A DNA stretch of 64,000 nt from Symsagittifera roscoffensis (GCF_963678635.1 NC_087063.1:59838759-59902758), one strand, 5' to 3'. Shown: positions 1 to 13,360, counted from the first letter of the stretch. Notes: generated by a model from the sequence alone, not told the origin. Program-made: numbers and translations.

Positions 1-3000
1 TGGACTGGGGCGCCTTTTTAAAGACTTTCCAGATTTGCAAGAATATATTGTAATGAAAATTGAATATTCTAATTGTGGTATCATCTTGGGTCAAATTTAA
101 GGAAATTTGATTTACAGCACTTTATCTAGCATTCAATCCTTAATCAGACTAAAAAATTAATAATATCTCATTTTTACTTTTCATTTTTGCGCTTTGAATG
201 TTGCGATATCACTTTGCGCTTTAAACATCTGAGATCTCCGTAAGTGGAAATTTCTTTCTATTTTTCTAAGTTAAGTTACTTATTGCTCTTACATTTCAAT
301 ACACCCTGTTGTTTTGTTTGTGCTTGGCAAGTTCAGCTTTGCCTGCCTATGTGTAAATGGTTTATTCGAGAAGAGCAGTTTTCTTCCATTCTGCATCAGC
401 CTCATTTCAAGCAAGCTAGCTTCACTCAACAAAGATCTGTGGAATGAAAGTAAACTTTCGAGGTTGCCATTTTTGCTAAATTTAGTTTTATAATTTATTG
501 TTTTGATAATCATTTTTCAATTTTTTTTGCAATATTTTAGCTTACAGTTTCAAACCATATCTGGTGAGTTCATAATCATTATCATCATCATCATCACCAT
601 CATCACAAATGTTATTTTAACACCGATTTCTCGTCTTCAAAGGTGTTTGCAGTTCGGTGCTGTTAAAAAACAGTCAGTTGCACATACGTCGTCAGTCGTT
701 CCGGTTCAGAAATGAGCTGGGGGTCAAAAGCATCGTACCCACTCTAAAATGAGCTGAAAATTTCATCAGAGCCGTCTACATCTGCTTTTGGCGGCCATTA
801 ACAAAGAAACGAAGAAGAAATCATGAACCGTTTTTACTGAAGAAATAAAAGGTCTTCTTGATTTTATATCTTTTTTATTTGATTCGTTTTTTTTTGTGAA
901 CTGTTTTCGCACTTGGTAGCATGACTTAATGGGAGCATATGTTACAAACTAAATTTTTTTGATATTGCTTTAATCTGATTAGAAAGTTAATCAGAAAATC
1001 CAACTCTTCCTGATTTTTGTTCAAAAAACTTTTCTTGGGTTAATTTCATCAGAAGAGGTTTTTTTGAAGCGGTAATTTGGTTATACGACTTGAGTTAGTT
1101 TATCGCAAATTCAGTTGACGCTCAAGAGTTGGCGTTTCTTTAAAATTTAACAAGATATTGTTTTCAACTTGTTCAAATTTATTCAGAAACGTTTACTGAA
1201 GCTTAAAGACTAATTTTTTTACACCTTATTGGACAGCTTTTCTCTATCTCTCTCTACTCGCTCTTAGTTTTTAGGTTTACTTGTTTTAGTCTGAGAGTAA
1301 AACTCAAAATTTTCAAATCGGTGTTTCAAAACAGTATTTTTTTCAAATAAATATTGATCGAAATAAAAGGGCTTGATTTTGAGATCCATCGAAATCAGTG
1401 TAGTTTTCTTGTGGAACGTTATTTTACAAATCCTGCGGTACGTTCGTACGTTATTTTATGTTCCTTCCCAAATCACTTGTCCCAAACTACTTTTTAGGAG
1501 TCAAACTACTTTTTAGAAATCAACGGTCATATTTATCTTTTTAGAGCCTATTTTTGAACAAAAGTATTGTAGTACAACTGCTAGCTGTTTTTTTTCAAGA
1601 CAAGTTTAAAGAGAGGTTGTTAATCATCGTTAAGTATATTGATGTGCTGGCTGTAAATTGAAAAACATGAGATTATTGAAACTCAATTCTCAATTGGGTT
1701 AATTTGCCGTGCTAAATTGTGCGTCTTCTATTTATCTATACTTTCAATGCAGAAATGGTGCATTGATCCCGCGCGGAAATAATCGTTCCTTTTCTTTTAA
1801 GGTGGTATTGTGCGATTAATCCTAATATTGTGGTTTACTCTCGACTGGAAAAATTCTTGAAAGTTGTTTTGTCAAAGTAGCGTTACAGCTTGATTTATTT
1901 TTTTTCACAAACCAATTCTGTTGCTTTTTCCGACCAGTTTCAGTTTCGTACCAAAGTGAATTTACAGCATCTATTCTCACAATATAGGCTTTGAAATAGT
2001 TAAATCCATAATCCCTAGCAGTATAATTCGGCTGTGCATAAAAAACAATGACGTCACATGTTCGCTCCACCCCGTATGTTGATTTTTCTTTAATCTTGTT
2101 TTCATTCACCAGAAATGTCACAAAAGTAAGTTAATCTCCTTTGTCAGAAATAACCGGCAATAATAGAGATAAAAACGAATTCCTTTATCCTCTTAAATTG
2201 CTCAAACTATTCCCACGTAAAACAGTCTCAATCATCAGAAAGAGAAAGGTCATTGTTGTTTTTTAACTTGGAGCTAATTGATAGCAGAATTTTGCTATTT
2301 ATTCCTGCCCACATTTTCCTAGTTTTTGATCGCTTTTGAGTTCTGTTAACGATATTGTATTACTAACTAGACCCTTCGGGCGAAGAAGGTGACGAAATTT
2401 ACTAGACAATTGACCGAAGGATAAAGGCCGACTACAATAAGAAGTTGCAGTCATAATTCCTCGCTTTTCACTCCGATGCATTGCCAATTATTTGTGCGTT
2501 TTGTCAATGAAAAAAAAAACTACAAAAGAATGGCTTTTTATTTTATCATTTGGTTGCGATAAATGAATATTTTATGCAAATGTACTTCGCCGGATCATTT
2601 TGGGATTGGAGAATATCATTAATTTATTTCCGCTTCTCTCTGATCAGTAATTGTTTATTTTTCGGATGACGGAACTGAAGCTCATACATTAAAGATGATT
2701 TCATTTATTGTGTTTTTGTGGCTGTAGAAGTTCTACTTCAAAAGCACAAAATTTGATTTTTTGTCATTCAAAATAATGTCTCATAAATTAGATACGCCAT
2801 TTTTCTAATCAGTAGCGTTTGAAAAGCAGTTGCTGTCTCGAAAAAACTGCTGTAAAACGACATATTTTACTCGATCTGCTTCGTGTTCCGGTCATCTAAT
2901 CAAACAGCAGTTTAGAAACTCGAACACTTTATTACTAAGATATTTTAATGTTTCAGTCATTTTTTTTAGTTTCGGATTATGTTAATTAGTTTATATATTT

Positions 3001-3556
3001 TTTGATTACACAATTTTTTCATTCGTGAATTGCATATTTTCACATTTTTTATGACATGTATTAATTATCATTATGAGCTTGTTCTCCAAATCACATAAGT
3101 GGCCAGTAAAGCTAATCAGCAACGCAGCACAATAAACGACAAAAGTGCTCTTTAACTAAAACTCGATCATTCACCTTTGAACTCGAAACTTCGTTATCTG
3201 AAGTCATGTATTCTCGAATTTATGACAAATTCTGTTTTTTTGTTTTACTTTGCATGGCTAACAATAGATCCTGGCAACGAATTGGCAACCCGCGAGCAAT
3301 TTACTGAATTTTATCTTTAAGGTTAGTAATTTATGTCTTTTAAATGAAAGTCAGTTTCATTTTTACAACTACTTAACACTAACTTAATTAATTGAAAAAA
3401 AAATTGGGTTTAAATATAAATGAAATGACTCGTTAAAGTATTGTGTTCGTTGATTTGCAAAATGGGTTCTGAGTCACCTTCAGTTTTCTGTCAGTCAACT
3501 CGTCAGGAAACTTTTAAAATACGCTCAAATTTTATTTTTGACCATAAATAAATGAG
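1..3556. other. AT-rich non-coding stretch, no gene supported
   Basis: Short ORFs occur on both strands (for example about 99 codons on the minus strand at 1822-2121), but none has a recognisable domain, convincing start context or codon pattern. I see no tRNA, rRNA or splice-bounded exon I would defend. The only clear local structure is an ATC-type microsatellite at 571-606. Confidence 0.55.
571..606. repeat. ATC trinucleotide microsatellite
   Basis: Imperfect run of ATC/ATT/ACC triplets read directly from the sequence. Confidence 0.8.
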
Positions 3557-3722
3557 AATGATTTTTACCTGCTTCACGTAACTTCGTTCCTCGAACTTTA
3601 AAAACAAAACTGTGCCCCACCCTCTAGTAAAGTTCTGATATATCAACTTTACTTGAGGGTGGGTACTGTTTTGTTTTTAAAGTTCGAGGAACGAAGTTAC
3701 GTGAGGCAGTTAAAAATCATTC
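3557..3722. repeat. Foldback (long inverted repeat) element
   Basis: Two arms of about 75 bp (3557-3633 and 3644-3722) are near-perfect reverse complements separated by only about 10 bp. Both carry the run CACGTAACTTCGTTCCTCGA followed by AACTTTAAAAACAAAAC. The arms would form a very stable cruciform or RNA hairpin. There is no coding capacity. It is most simply a foldback MITE remnant or a hairpin locus; which one cannot be told from one copy. Confidence 0.85.
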
Positions 3723-3950
3723 ATGGTATTGTAAATGGAAATTTTTACGGATCAAGTTTGAAAATTACTTAAGTGACATTGACTTTACTTAAGGGACACT
3801 TTAAATAGGTATCTCGCTATGAATTTTAACTATGTGAAGGTCTTTGGTGTGCGAATTTTAACTTTTATTTGAGGTGTCAATGAACCAAGAAAAAACAACG
3901 AAATGTATAGGTAGTAGTGTCGATGTTTATTTATGCTCAATTTTTTTCTA

Positions 3951-4190
3951 TTGTTCCGACCATTTGAAAAATGGGGAGGAGTTTAGTATTCGGGTTTTTT
4001 CTAGTTTTTTTTTGTTTCCACTCAAAATGAGGTGCCTCAAATAATCATCGGAATGGGTCGAGTGATAGATCATATTTAAAACCTTTCAGTCGTGACTGGA
4101 ACGACCTTAAAGAATTTTGAAATTCTGAGTTGAGAAAACCTGCTCGAATTTTTGTTCGTTACCCCTTGCCATAAGCAAGGGTATTGCAAT
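3951..4190 (+). repeat. Diverged copy of the 3.2-kb-unit core
   Basis: The stretch beginning TTGTTCCGACCATTTGAAAA and containing AATAATCATCGGA, a GAGTGATA...ATCATAT core and CCTTTCAGTCGTGA matches, with many differences, the segment of the tandem unit at about 6400-6550. It is therefore an older dispersed copy of the same family lying just upstream of the tandem array. A 7-bp perfect hairpin (CCCTTGC/GCAAGGG) follows at about 4165-4185. Confidence 0.6.
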
Positions 4191-4295
4191 CGGATACTAG
4201 ACTTCTTTCCCGTAAATATTTTTGTTCACAGAATGGTCATAATCAGATGTTTAATTTAAATTCAGCTCACAATGAATTCAAATTTGTTTGCGTCT

Positions 4296-4365
4296 TGTGC
4301 ATATCTAGTGTGGAAGTAACGAATGCGCCTGGGACGACAAAGTCCTGGGCTTGAATCTGACGGTA
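4296..4365 (+). repeat. Possible tRNA-derived SINE head or tRNA pseudogene
   Basis: A degenerate D-arm-like string (TATCTAGTGTGG) is followed by GCGCCTGGGAC-GACAAA-GTCCTGG, resembling an anticodon arm, and by GGGCTTGAATCTGA, resembling a decayed box B/T-arm, then a T run. The order and spacing are tRNA-like, but the acceptor and T stems do not pair. It could equally be chance. Confidence 0.3.
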
Positions 4366-4434
4366 TCTGTTTTTTTTTCAAACGGGATTTAGTCCGTTTC
4401 AAAAAAAATTGTCGGCTTATATTTGTCTGCATAT

Positions 4435-7400
4435 GTTTTGGCTTAGTTGCCATGTTGTAGAATTGTTTTTTAAACATTAAAGTTTATTTTACTGTTCTGA
4501 TTTACCTCTGCTGTCTTTTATTTTACAAATCTTGACTGCGGATTTTTCCCTTAAAAAGTTTTCGGCCTAAATCATTTCGGGTGATATTTTATTGGCTTAC
4601 TCATCTAATTTTGAGTCGTTCGAAGAAACCATAATCTCAGACTAAAATTTAAAGTTCAAATTATTTTTCAATTTTCGTTAAACGTCGTCAGATGTGTTTC
4701 TGGACGTATTTTAAGCAAAAAGAACATCATCCCAGACAACATTTTGAAGGTTTTTAGTTAAAGTTTTTTTTTCCTTTTGATAGGTGTCGGCGTTTATCAT
4801 ATCGGTTTTTTGTCCTCATAGTGCGTGTTTCGACGAGCGAAAAAAGATCGTGTGTTCATGTCTGTATTTTGAGAGTGAGGGTGACAGTAACTTCTCATTA
4901 GTCCAAACTTTTTTGAATTTTTTAGTTTTTTTTTCAAATTTTTTCGGCTTGATTGGTTTCGACCTTTATTATATCGGCTTAGTGATCTCATGTTGTTTCA
5001 TTTGACGAGAAAACTAAGTTTTATGAGTGTTTGCGTGTTTTGAGGGCGATGGGGACTTAACAACTTTCCATATATCTTCAGTCTTTATTTTTTTCGGCTT
5101 AAAGGTTTTCTGACCAGGTATTTTCGCCTTTGTTACCGATATGTACCTTATGTTCCGATGCTTATTTCTCATTCTATGGTTTTGGCATGTTTTGTGTGAG
5201 AAATAGTCTTAATCATTTTGATAGAACTAGTTTTCTCAACATTTTCGAATTCAAAAAAAAAAACATTCTCGTTTGTATCGCAAGTGGTGCGAAGCTCAGC
5301 TTCACCTGTCTAATTTCGAGCGGAAAAAGTAGGTTAAATTATGCGTCAATTAAGCCGTTTACAATAGCATATTTTAGCTTAATCTGAGTTTTAATCAAGT
5401 AAAAGTAGTTTTTGGAGTTTTTAACGCCATTTTGAGAATCTAAAATTCGAAAATTTTCAGAAAAAAAAATTGAAAATTTGAATCTTCCTATTTTTTTCTC
5501 TTTCCAAACGTTTTCTACAAATTTTGATGTCCTGTTTGCTCAAATTACTATCACTGTCAAATAAGCCCAAGCTCTGGTTTCTGGTTCAGGTTTTTTGTCA
5601 CACCACGCAGAAAAATGACACTAATTTTTTTTTTAAAGTTTTTTGTTTTCGAATTCTATGGTGGGAACATTCTGTGCTACTTGCACAATAACCAGCTATA
5701 TGTTTTTTTGAAAGTTTTTGAGGTAATGCAGTCTATTTATGCTACTCTTGCAATTACAAATTTTGACCGATAACGTTAACATAACCCGTCCAGTACTATT
5801 ATTTTTTAGCTATTGTTTAGACAGTTATCGTTGTTTTTTTTGCTATTTTCTATTGGTTTTCGTTTTTTCCTGGATTAATTTTTTCATTCATTAGATCAAC
5901 TTTTTTGCAACGAAATTTTTTTGTTATAACAAGTATGCAGTAACAAGAATTTTGAACTTCTTGTAATTTGTCAAAAGTGGGGCGTTATAACAAAAATGAG
6001 ACCAATTAATGTGTTTTAATGCGCCGATACGCGCTTTTACGGGAATTTTTGCCGTCTAAATTGAAGTGACCGAGTGCGGCGGTCCACTTTGCTGAGAAGC
6101 TTAATTAATTGCTCTCTTAAAAATTTTTGTCTTTCATTTCGCCTAGATTTTCTGCAAAAATTAATTTACCATTCCTTATTTTCAAATATTACCGAGCCGG
6201 AAGATTCTGAGTTTTGTCAAAAATTCATATCTTCTTTGTATGCCCGACGCATAAGCTCATTCAAAAACAACTTAAGATGTAGACAAAGTTCCCTCAATGC
6301 TAGTTAATGGAACTATCAGGTTTTTTCCCGCAAAAGTAAAGCTGTATGATCCCCAAACCAAACAATTTTAAACTTCTCTTTTTTAAAATAAATTTATTGT
6401 TCCGACCATTTAAAAAACATGGAGGAGCTTTGTATTCGGTTTTTTTTATTTTTTCTTTTATTTTGTTTTCCATGCAAAATCAGCTGCCAGGAATAATCAT
6501 CGGAGAAAGTTGAGTGATATATCATATTAAAGCCCTTTCAATCGTGATTCGAATGACACTAAAAAGTCGAGAAAATTTTACCGGTGTCGAGAAAAATTGG
6601 TTTCATTTTTTGATTGTCTTGATGCGAGCGAGCAGGGTTGCAATAGCTTATTTTAAGCCGTAAAAACTTAGTTTCACTTAATTAAAGTTAGTGTTTTTCG
6701 AGCATTTTAGCGCCTTTTGGAGTCAATACTTCAAACATTCAAGAAACTGCCAAAAAATGAATTTACGATTTTTTACGTCCTGTTTCTCGAAAAATTGTTT
6801 TCCCATTTGCGTATTTTACTATGGTTCTCGGATATGCTTAAGCTCTTGTTTTTAATTCAATTTCTTTTATCACACTAAGTTGGAAAAAAAATGTTTTTTT
6901 TTAAGACTTGGAACATTCTGTGCTACTTGCAGAGTAACCGGCTATCCTTATTCACATATAATATTGAAACAGTCGGGTGAAATACCGTGTTTTGCTTCGT
7001 CTTTTCCATGGAAAAATCTTTAATTACAAGCTTGTCAGGGTTTGATTTGATATAGGATCATCCTCTCAACAAGAGCAATAAATGTTTTTGAAAAAAAAAC
7101 AGGAGGCATCATTTGTATTTTTTAATTTGATATCCTAGTCAAAGTCTACATTCGGGTGTTTAAAATTTAAATTGAAGTTTTACAGTTTTGACCGCTGAAC
7201 TTGGATCTGATTTAAAATCATCCTCGAGCATAAAATTTAAATTTTTTTGATAATAGGAGCAACAATCATAACATATAGAAGGCATATCAATTTTTTCAGT
7301 CCTACAAAAAACTAAGATCACTTAATTTTTTACCCTTGATTTAAGACTCTACGAAAAGAGCTATGCTGTAGGTATTATCAGTTAACGATAAAAGTCAAAG

Positions 7401-7621
7401 ATGCCAACGAGGGCAATTATTAAGGTTTTCCGCCTTTACACGCCTGAAGTTGCATAAGTCATACCTGTAAAAACTGAACAAGGGTGCTCGTTAATGTTCG
7501 ATTTTATTAACATGCTTTTATTTTTTGAGCCGGATATTCGTTGCCCTTTGCTCCGCGCTAGCAGAAAATGGGATCTGTATTGCGCTTAAATTATCTCAAA
7601 ATTATCAAATTGGCCATTTTC
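4435..7621. repeat. Tandem repeat unit 1 (about 3.19 kb)
   Basis: The sequence from GTTTTGGCTTAGTTGCCATG recurs at 7622 and again at 47774, and the copies can be followed through many shared landmarks. Examples are the GTGTCGGCGT segment, GACCGAGTGCGGCGG, the GAGTGATATATCATATTAAA core, GAACATTCTGTGCTACTTGC, and a closing segment with GCTCCGCGCTAGCAGAAAA. Unit 1 has about 150 bp around 5580-5735 that units 2 and 4 lack. That segment holds a second GAACATTCTGTGCTACTTGC. Short ORFs are shared between units, but their differences fall in all codon positions, so I do not call genes. Confidence 0.85.
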
Positions 7622-10225
7622 GTTTTGGCTTAGTTGCCATGTTGTAGAATTGTTCTTTTTTAAACATTAAAGTTGCTTTAACTGTTCTGATTTACCTCTG
7701 CTGTTTTTTATTTTACAAATCTTGACTGCGGATTTTTCCCTTAAAAAGTTTTCGGCCTAAATTATTTCGGGTATTTTTTTTTTGGATTACTCACCTAATT
7801 TTGAGTCGTTCGAAGAAACCATAATCTCAGACTGAAATTTATAGTTCAAACTTTTTTTCAATTTTCATTAAACGCCGTCAAATGTGTTTCTGGACGTGTT
7901 TTAAGCAAAAAGAACATCATCCCAGACAACATTTTGAAGGTTTTTAGTTGTAGTTTCTTTTCCTTTTTTCCGCTTGATAGGTGTCGGCGTATATTATATC
8001 GGCTTTTTGGCCTCATATTGCGTGTTTCGACGAGCGAAAAATGATCGTGTGTTCGTGTCTGTATTTTGAGCGTGAGGGTGACAGTAACTACTCATTAGTC
8101 CAAACTTTTTTGAATTTTTTAGTTTTTTTTTCAAATTTTTTCGGCTTGATTGGTTTCGACCTTTATTATATCGGCTTAGTGATCTCATGTTGTTTCATTT
8201 GACGAGAAAACTAAGTTTTCTGAGTGTTTGCGTGTTTTGAGGGCGATGGGGACTTAACAACTTTCCATATATCTTCAGTCTTTATTTTTTTCGGCTTAAA
8301 GGTTTTCTGACCAGGTATTTTTGCCTTTGTTTCCGATATCTACCCTATGTTCTGATGCTTATTTCTCATTCTATTGACTTGGCATGCTTTGTGTGCGAAA
8401 TAGTATTAATCATTTTGATAGATCTAGTTTTCTCAATATTTTCGAATTCAAAAAAGACGTTCTCGTTTGTATCGCAAGTGGTGCTAAGCTCAGCTTCACC
8501 TATCTTATTTCGAGCGGAAAACCAGGTTTAATTCTGCGTCAATTAAGCCGTTTACAATTTTAGCTTAATCTGAATTTTAATCAAATAAATGTATTTTTAA
8601 CGCCATTTTGAAAATCTAAAATTCAAAAAATTTCAGAAAAAAAATTGAAATTTTGAATCTTCCTTATTTTTTTCTCTTTCCAAACGTTTTCTACAAAATT
8701 TGATGTCCTGTTTGCTCAATTTACTATCACTGTCAAATAAGCCCCAGCTCTATATGTTTTTTATGAATCTTTTTGAGGTAATGCAGTCTATTTTTGCTAC
8801 TCTTGCAATTAAAAATTTTGACCGATAACTTTAACAGAACCCGTCCAGTACTATTATCTTTTAGCAACTGTTTAGACAGCTATCGTTGTTTTTTTTTGCT
8901 ATTTTTTATTGGTTTTCGTTTTTCCTGGATTATTTTTTCATTCATTAGATCAACGTTTTTGAAACGTTTTTGTTATAACAAGTATGCAGTAACAAGAGTT
9001 TTGAACTTCTTGTAATTTGCCAAACGTAGAGCGTTATAACAAAATTGAGACCAATTAATGTGTTTTAATGCGCCGATACGCCCTTTTATGGGAATTTTTG
9101 CCGTCGAATTTGAAGTGACCGAGTGCGGCGGTCCACTTTGCTGAGAAGCTTACTTAATTGCTCTCTTAAAAATGTTTGTCTTTCATTGCGCCTAGATTTT
9201 CTGCAAAAATTAATTTACCATTCCTTATTTTCAAATATTACCGAGCCGGAAGATTCTGAGTTTTGTCAAAAATTCATATCTTCTTTGTATGCCCGACGCA
9301 TAAGCTCATTCAAAAACAACTTAAGATGTAGACAAAGTTCCCTCAATGCTAGTTAATGGAACTATCAGGTTTTTTCCCGCAAAAGTAAAGCTGTATGATC
9401 CCCAAACCAAACAATTTTAAACTTCTCTTTTTTAAAATAAATTTATTGTTCCGACCATTTAAAAAACATGGAGGAGCTTTTGTTTCGGTTTTTTTATTTT
9501 TTTCTTTTATTTTGTTTTCCATGCAAAATCAGCTGCTAGGAATAATCATCGGAGAAAGTTGAGTGATATATCATATTAAGGCCCTTTCAACCGTGATTCG
9601 AATGACACTAAAAAGTCGAGAAAATTTTACCGGTGTCGAGAAAAATTGGTTTCATTTTTTGATTGTCTTGATGCGAGCGAGCAGGGTTGCAATAGCTTAT
9701 TTTAAGCCGTAAAAACTTAGTTTCACTTGATTAAAGTTAGTGTTTTTCGAGCATTTTAGCGCCTTTTGGAGTCAATACTTCAAACATTCAAGAAACTGCC
9801 AAAAAATGAATTTACGATTTTTTACGTCCTGTTTCTCGAAAAATTGTTTTCCCATTTGCGTATTTTACTATGGTTCTCGGATATGCTTAAGCTCTTGTTT
9901 TTAATTCAATTTCTTTTATCACACTAAGTTGAAAAAAAATGTTTTTTTTTAAGACTTGGAACATTCTGTGCTACTTGCAGAGTAACCGGCTATCCTTATT
10001 CACATATAATATTGAAACAGTCGGGTGAAATACCGTGTTTTGCTTCGTCTTTTCCATGGAAAAATCTTTAATTACAAGCTTGTCAGGGTTTGATTTGATA
10101 TAGGATCATCCTCTCAACAAGAGCAATAAATATTTTTGAAAAAAAAAACAGGAGGCATCATTTGTATTTTTTAATTTGATATCCTTGTCGAAGTCTACAT
10201 TCGGGTGTTTAAAATTTAAATTACT
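7622..10225. repeat. Tandem repeat unit 2, truncated by the BEL array
   Basis: Direct copy of unit 1 with few differences. It stops abruptly at about 10225, inside the TTCGGGTGTTTAAAATTTAAA landmark, where BEL LTR sequence begins without its first about 50 bp. The missing distal part of the unit shows that the left edge of the BEL block arose by deletion or illegitimate joining rather than by clean transposition. Confidence 0.8.
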
Positions 10226-10623
10226 GTAAATAACTCAGGCAAATAGATAAATTTCGGCTTTCTCTTTCGATCAAAAACATCATATAACTTTTTATCATCA
10301 GCTCGTTTTTGGCACAAATCGGCGCAAGCTAGCCAAAAGAACTGGTCGGTAATGTCTTTGAGACAAATTGCTGTTTTTGGCGGTCAGCCTTAATCAAGGC
10401 TGAACCGAATTAGAACCAAAAAACAGTTAAAATAGGATATAACCCCCGTTTTTAGTATAATATTACATGGGCAAGTGGGGAGCTCGAACCTACGTCAACT
10501 GTTATGTCACACATATAATTGGCGTTACGTTAGCTTAGGCCGCTCGGCCATAAAAGCTTCTTTTATATGCATTTATACTCTTGTTTTATATTTGCATCTA
10601 TACCCTACATTTGCGTTGCAACA
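10226..10623 (-). repeat. BEL/Pao LTR, copy A (3'-truncated)
   Basis: Matches the LTRs at 14176-14639 and 46212-46672 from the GTAAATAACTCAGGC landmark to the terminus that reads TGTTGCAACGC on the minus strand. About 50 bp of the LTR 3' end is absent at the junction with repeat unit 2. It retains the TATAAAAG motif, the tRNA-like segment and the hairpin landmark, and does not have the 86-bp deletion found in copies C and D. Confidence 0.85.
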
Positions 10624-13360
10624 ACCTCCCCCCCCCCCTGAAGAACCGGAGCGAGCTTAACGGTCGGCCGAGTGACTTCACGGGTTGCGGTCTTAACAAG
10701 GGCGGATCGAGCGCAACCGTCCTGTCCGTAGTTTAGCTTGACGATTCGGGCGAGAGGGTAGTACCCACGCGGACTATCGGGCTCAATCACCCACACGAGA
10801 TCGCCTGTCTTAAGAGTGAATTCAGAATTAGTGTGCCACTTGACACGCTTATTCAGCGAGGGAACATATTCGCGAAGCCAACGAGACCAAATCGCGTTAG
10901 CATATGACTGCGCTCGCACGTACCTTTTCTTGTGCTCGAAGTGCTCCCCAGGTAAAAGCGAAGGAAAGCTTGTGGCATGTTGTCCAAGCAAAAAGTGGTT
11001 TGGGGTTAACGCTTCTAATTCACGTGAATCAGTACTAACGGGAGTGACTGGCCTCGAATTCAAAGCTTGCTCAACTAAGCATAAGGTTGTTCCTAACACC
11101 TCTTCGGTGACTCGCCTACTGCCTAGTATGTCGTACAGGACGCGCTTCACGCTTCGGACGAGGCGCTCCCAGGAGCCGCCATGATGAGGTGCGCCTGGCG
11201 GGTTAAATTTCCAAGTAACACCTTTGTGTGCAAAAATGGTCGGAGCCATGCCGTTCCAGCTCTTGATGCAGGCAAGTAATTCTTTTTCCGCACCAACGAA
11301 GTTCGTGCCGTTATCCGACCAGATTGTGCTTGGCGTACCACGACGCGCAATGAAACGTTCAATGTCCATGACACAAGAACTGTTGTCCAGAGATGGTACA
11401 ATCTCAAGGTGTACAGCCCTGGTGGTGAGGCAAGTAAAAAGAAATCCCCATCTTTTTTCGGTGCTTCTGCGTACCGGAACGTAAAGCGGTCCAAATTAAT
11501 CCACACCCGTATGATTAAAGGGTGGTTGCTTATATCCGAGATGTTCGACAGGTAAATCGGACATCATAGGCTGAATGGTACTTGTCTTGCGTTTACGGCA
11601 TGTTACACACTGATTTTCGGTAGACCGAAGTAGTCTAAACTTTGATGAAAACGCTTGTGGTGGAGGCTGCGGGCCAACAAACGAACTAGGGTATGTCGTG
11701 CGTCGAGTAATATTGGGTGCTTAGTATCAAACTCGGTATTCACCAAGCGCGCGATCCGTCTGGTGGAACGAATGATACCAGCGGTACCGACAAATGGCGA
11801 GTATGTGGCAATTTTACTACTATTCTTAATAGGTTTGGCAGCGATGAGTGTTTTTAACCCAACGGGGAATGATTCCATCTGAGCAAGGTGAATGAGTTTG
11901 CTTTCTGCAATATCAAGTTCAGTGGGGTCGGTGATTCGTAAGTCCTCACCACAAAATTGCTTATGTGAAGGCAGCATCCTCAACTTAAAAGCGACTACTC
12001 GTGTATATCTCGTAAGGGAACTAAACTTTTCCCAATTGAACCCGTGTTCGGGATTTTTGATGGATGTAACATCGGTGACGAAGGAAGATGATATCTCCAA
12101 GCAATTATCAACATCACAAGAAGGACCCTTTAAACGAATTTTATTGATTACACGTTCGTCGAGTATAAACTGCCAATCATTAGTCCTGAGAATGCTCGGA
12201 CCAATGACCCAGCTGCTATCCTTGATGGCTTCCGAAGAAATCCCCCGCGTACCGGTATCAGCTGGATTACCGCCGCTCAGAACATGGTGCCACTCATCAA
12301 TAGTAGTCGATTCGAGGATTTTGCCGACACGGTTAGCGACGAACACAGGTAATTTTTCAGTGGAGTTTAGCCACTGCAAAACTGTTGTACTATCTGTCCA
12401 CATGTAGACAAGATTAAAAGAGACAGTAAGGGCGGTCAGTATATCATCTTTTAGTCGTGTGGCGAGCAGAGCAGCTTGAAGCTCTAGCTTCGGTATAGAT
12501 GGCGCTTTCATGGGCGCAATGCGAGCTTTACCAAAGATGAAGGATATTTGAGTTTTCTGCGAACTCGAGAGTCGCGCACGCAAAAACCCAACCGCACAAA
12601 AAACGCCCTGCGAGCTATCACCGAACATGTGGAGCTCAATTTGATCCACAGGCTCTGTGAAGTAACAACGGGGAATAGTCAATTGCCCTAAGAGAGTAAG
12701 ACCAGAGTGCCACTCGGTAACTTATCTCTTATGTCTTCCGGGAATTCGTCGTCCCAACTTTGGCCACTGATTTTCCAAATATCTTTAGGCATACGACGGA
12801 TTCTAACTGCATGGAGCTACTAACCCAACACAGTCAAACACAGAGGAGACAAAATCAAGACGGTTCGTTGAGTTATTGCCTTATCGAGAGGACGATCCAC
12901 GCCTCTGCTAACAACCAATGTGTCTTTCACATAGTCCCACTTAAGACCTAAGACGTGTGATAGTTGTTCGGCACCGTTACATATTTCCTTGATGGGTGAA
13001 GACGAGATTTCGCAATCCTCGGGGTTCATTTCTGAAGTGATTTCATCAGCATTACTGACAAATTTGGTCAAATTAAATCCTCCCAACTTTAGTAAGGAAA
13101 CCAAATCGCGGCTAAATTTAATTGCATGGGTAACGTTCTCGAACGAATCCAAGTAATCATCCATGTAAAATTTTTCATTAACGACTGAGGTGGCCTCAGG
13201 GTATTTGGACATATTATCAGTTGCTGTTTTTCGCAACGCGAAATTGGCGCACGTAGGCGAATCCCGTGCGCCGAATATGTGGCGAGTGTACTGATGAACT
13301 ACCACATCGGAAGTGGTATCCTCCCGCCACAAAAAACGGAGCGAAATTTGATCGTGGGCA
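10624..13360 (-). pseudogene. BEL/Pao pol 3' fragment, copy A (RT part, RNase H, integrase)
   Basis: On the minus strand this encodes, in order: the RT palm with the catalytic YMDDYLDS motif (12820-13332), an RNase H-bearing frame of 359 codons (11603-12682) with GDSS, ELQAA, TDSTTV and NPADTGTRG, and the integrase core (10605-11500) with WSDNGTNF and GGSWERLV. A G-rich polypurine tract (10624-10637) precedes the LTR. The RT amino-terminal half, protease and gag are missing: the fragment ends at about 13360, where it is joined to host repeat. The frame is broken between RT and RNase H, in the integrase zinc-binding region, and by TAA at 11496-11498 just after the first integrase Asp. It is dead, and it carries the same lesions as copies B-D. 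Confidence 0.9.

Noticed and set aside
4784-5005. 73-codon ORF recurring at 7981 and 48136 in the tandem units
   Set aside because: Differences between copies alter amino acids freely and the opposite strand is equally open. The ORF is conserved only because the units are recent duplicates.
6074-6307. 77-codon ORF recurring at 9123 and 49290
   Set aside because: Same reason; in the BEL-linked fragments of the unit (13.7, 17.7 and 21.6 kb) the frame is already broken without any compensating pattern.
10475-10660. Plus-strand ORFs in the LTRs (also 14491, 18412, 22303, 46524)
   Set aside because: They lie antisense to the tRNA-like segment of the LTR and run through the polypurine tract; no coding signal.
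11147-11506. 119-codon minus-strand ORF overlapping integrase (also 15156, 19084, 23088)
   Set aside because: It is an alternative frame of the integrase core; the integrase motifs are in the other frame, interrupted by the TAA.
11892-12407. 171-codon plus-strand ORF (also 15901, 19829, 23764)
   Set aside because: Antisense shadow of the RNase H frame, repeated because the copies are duplicates.
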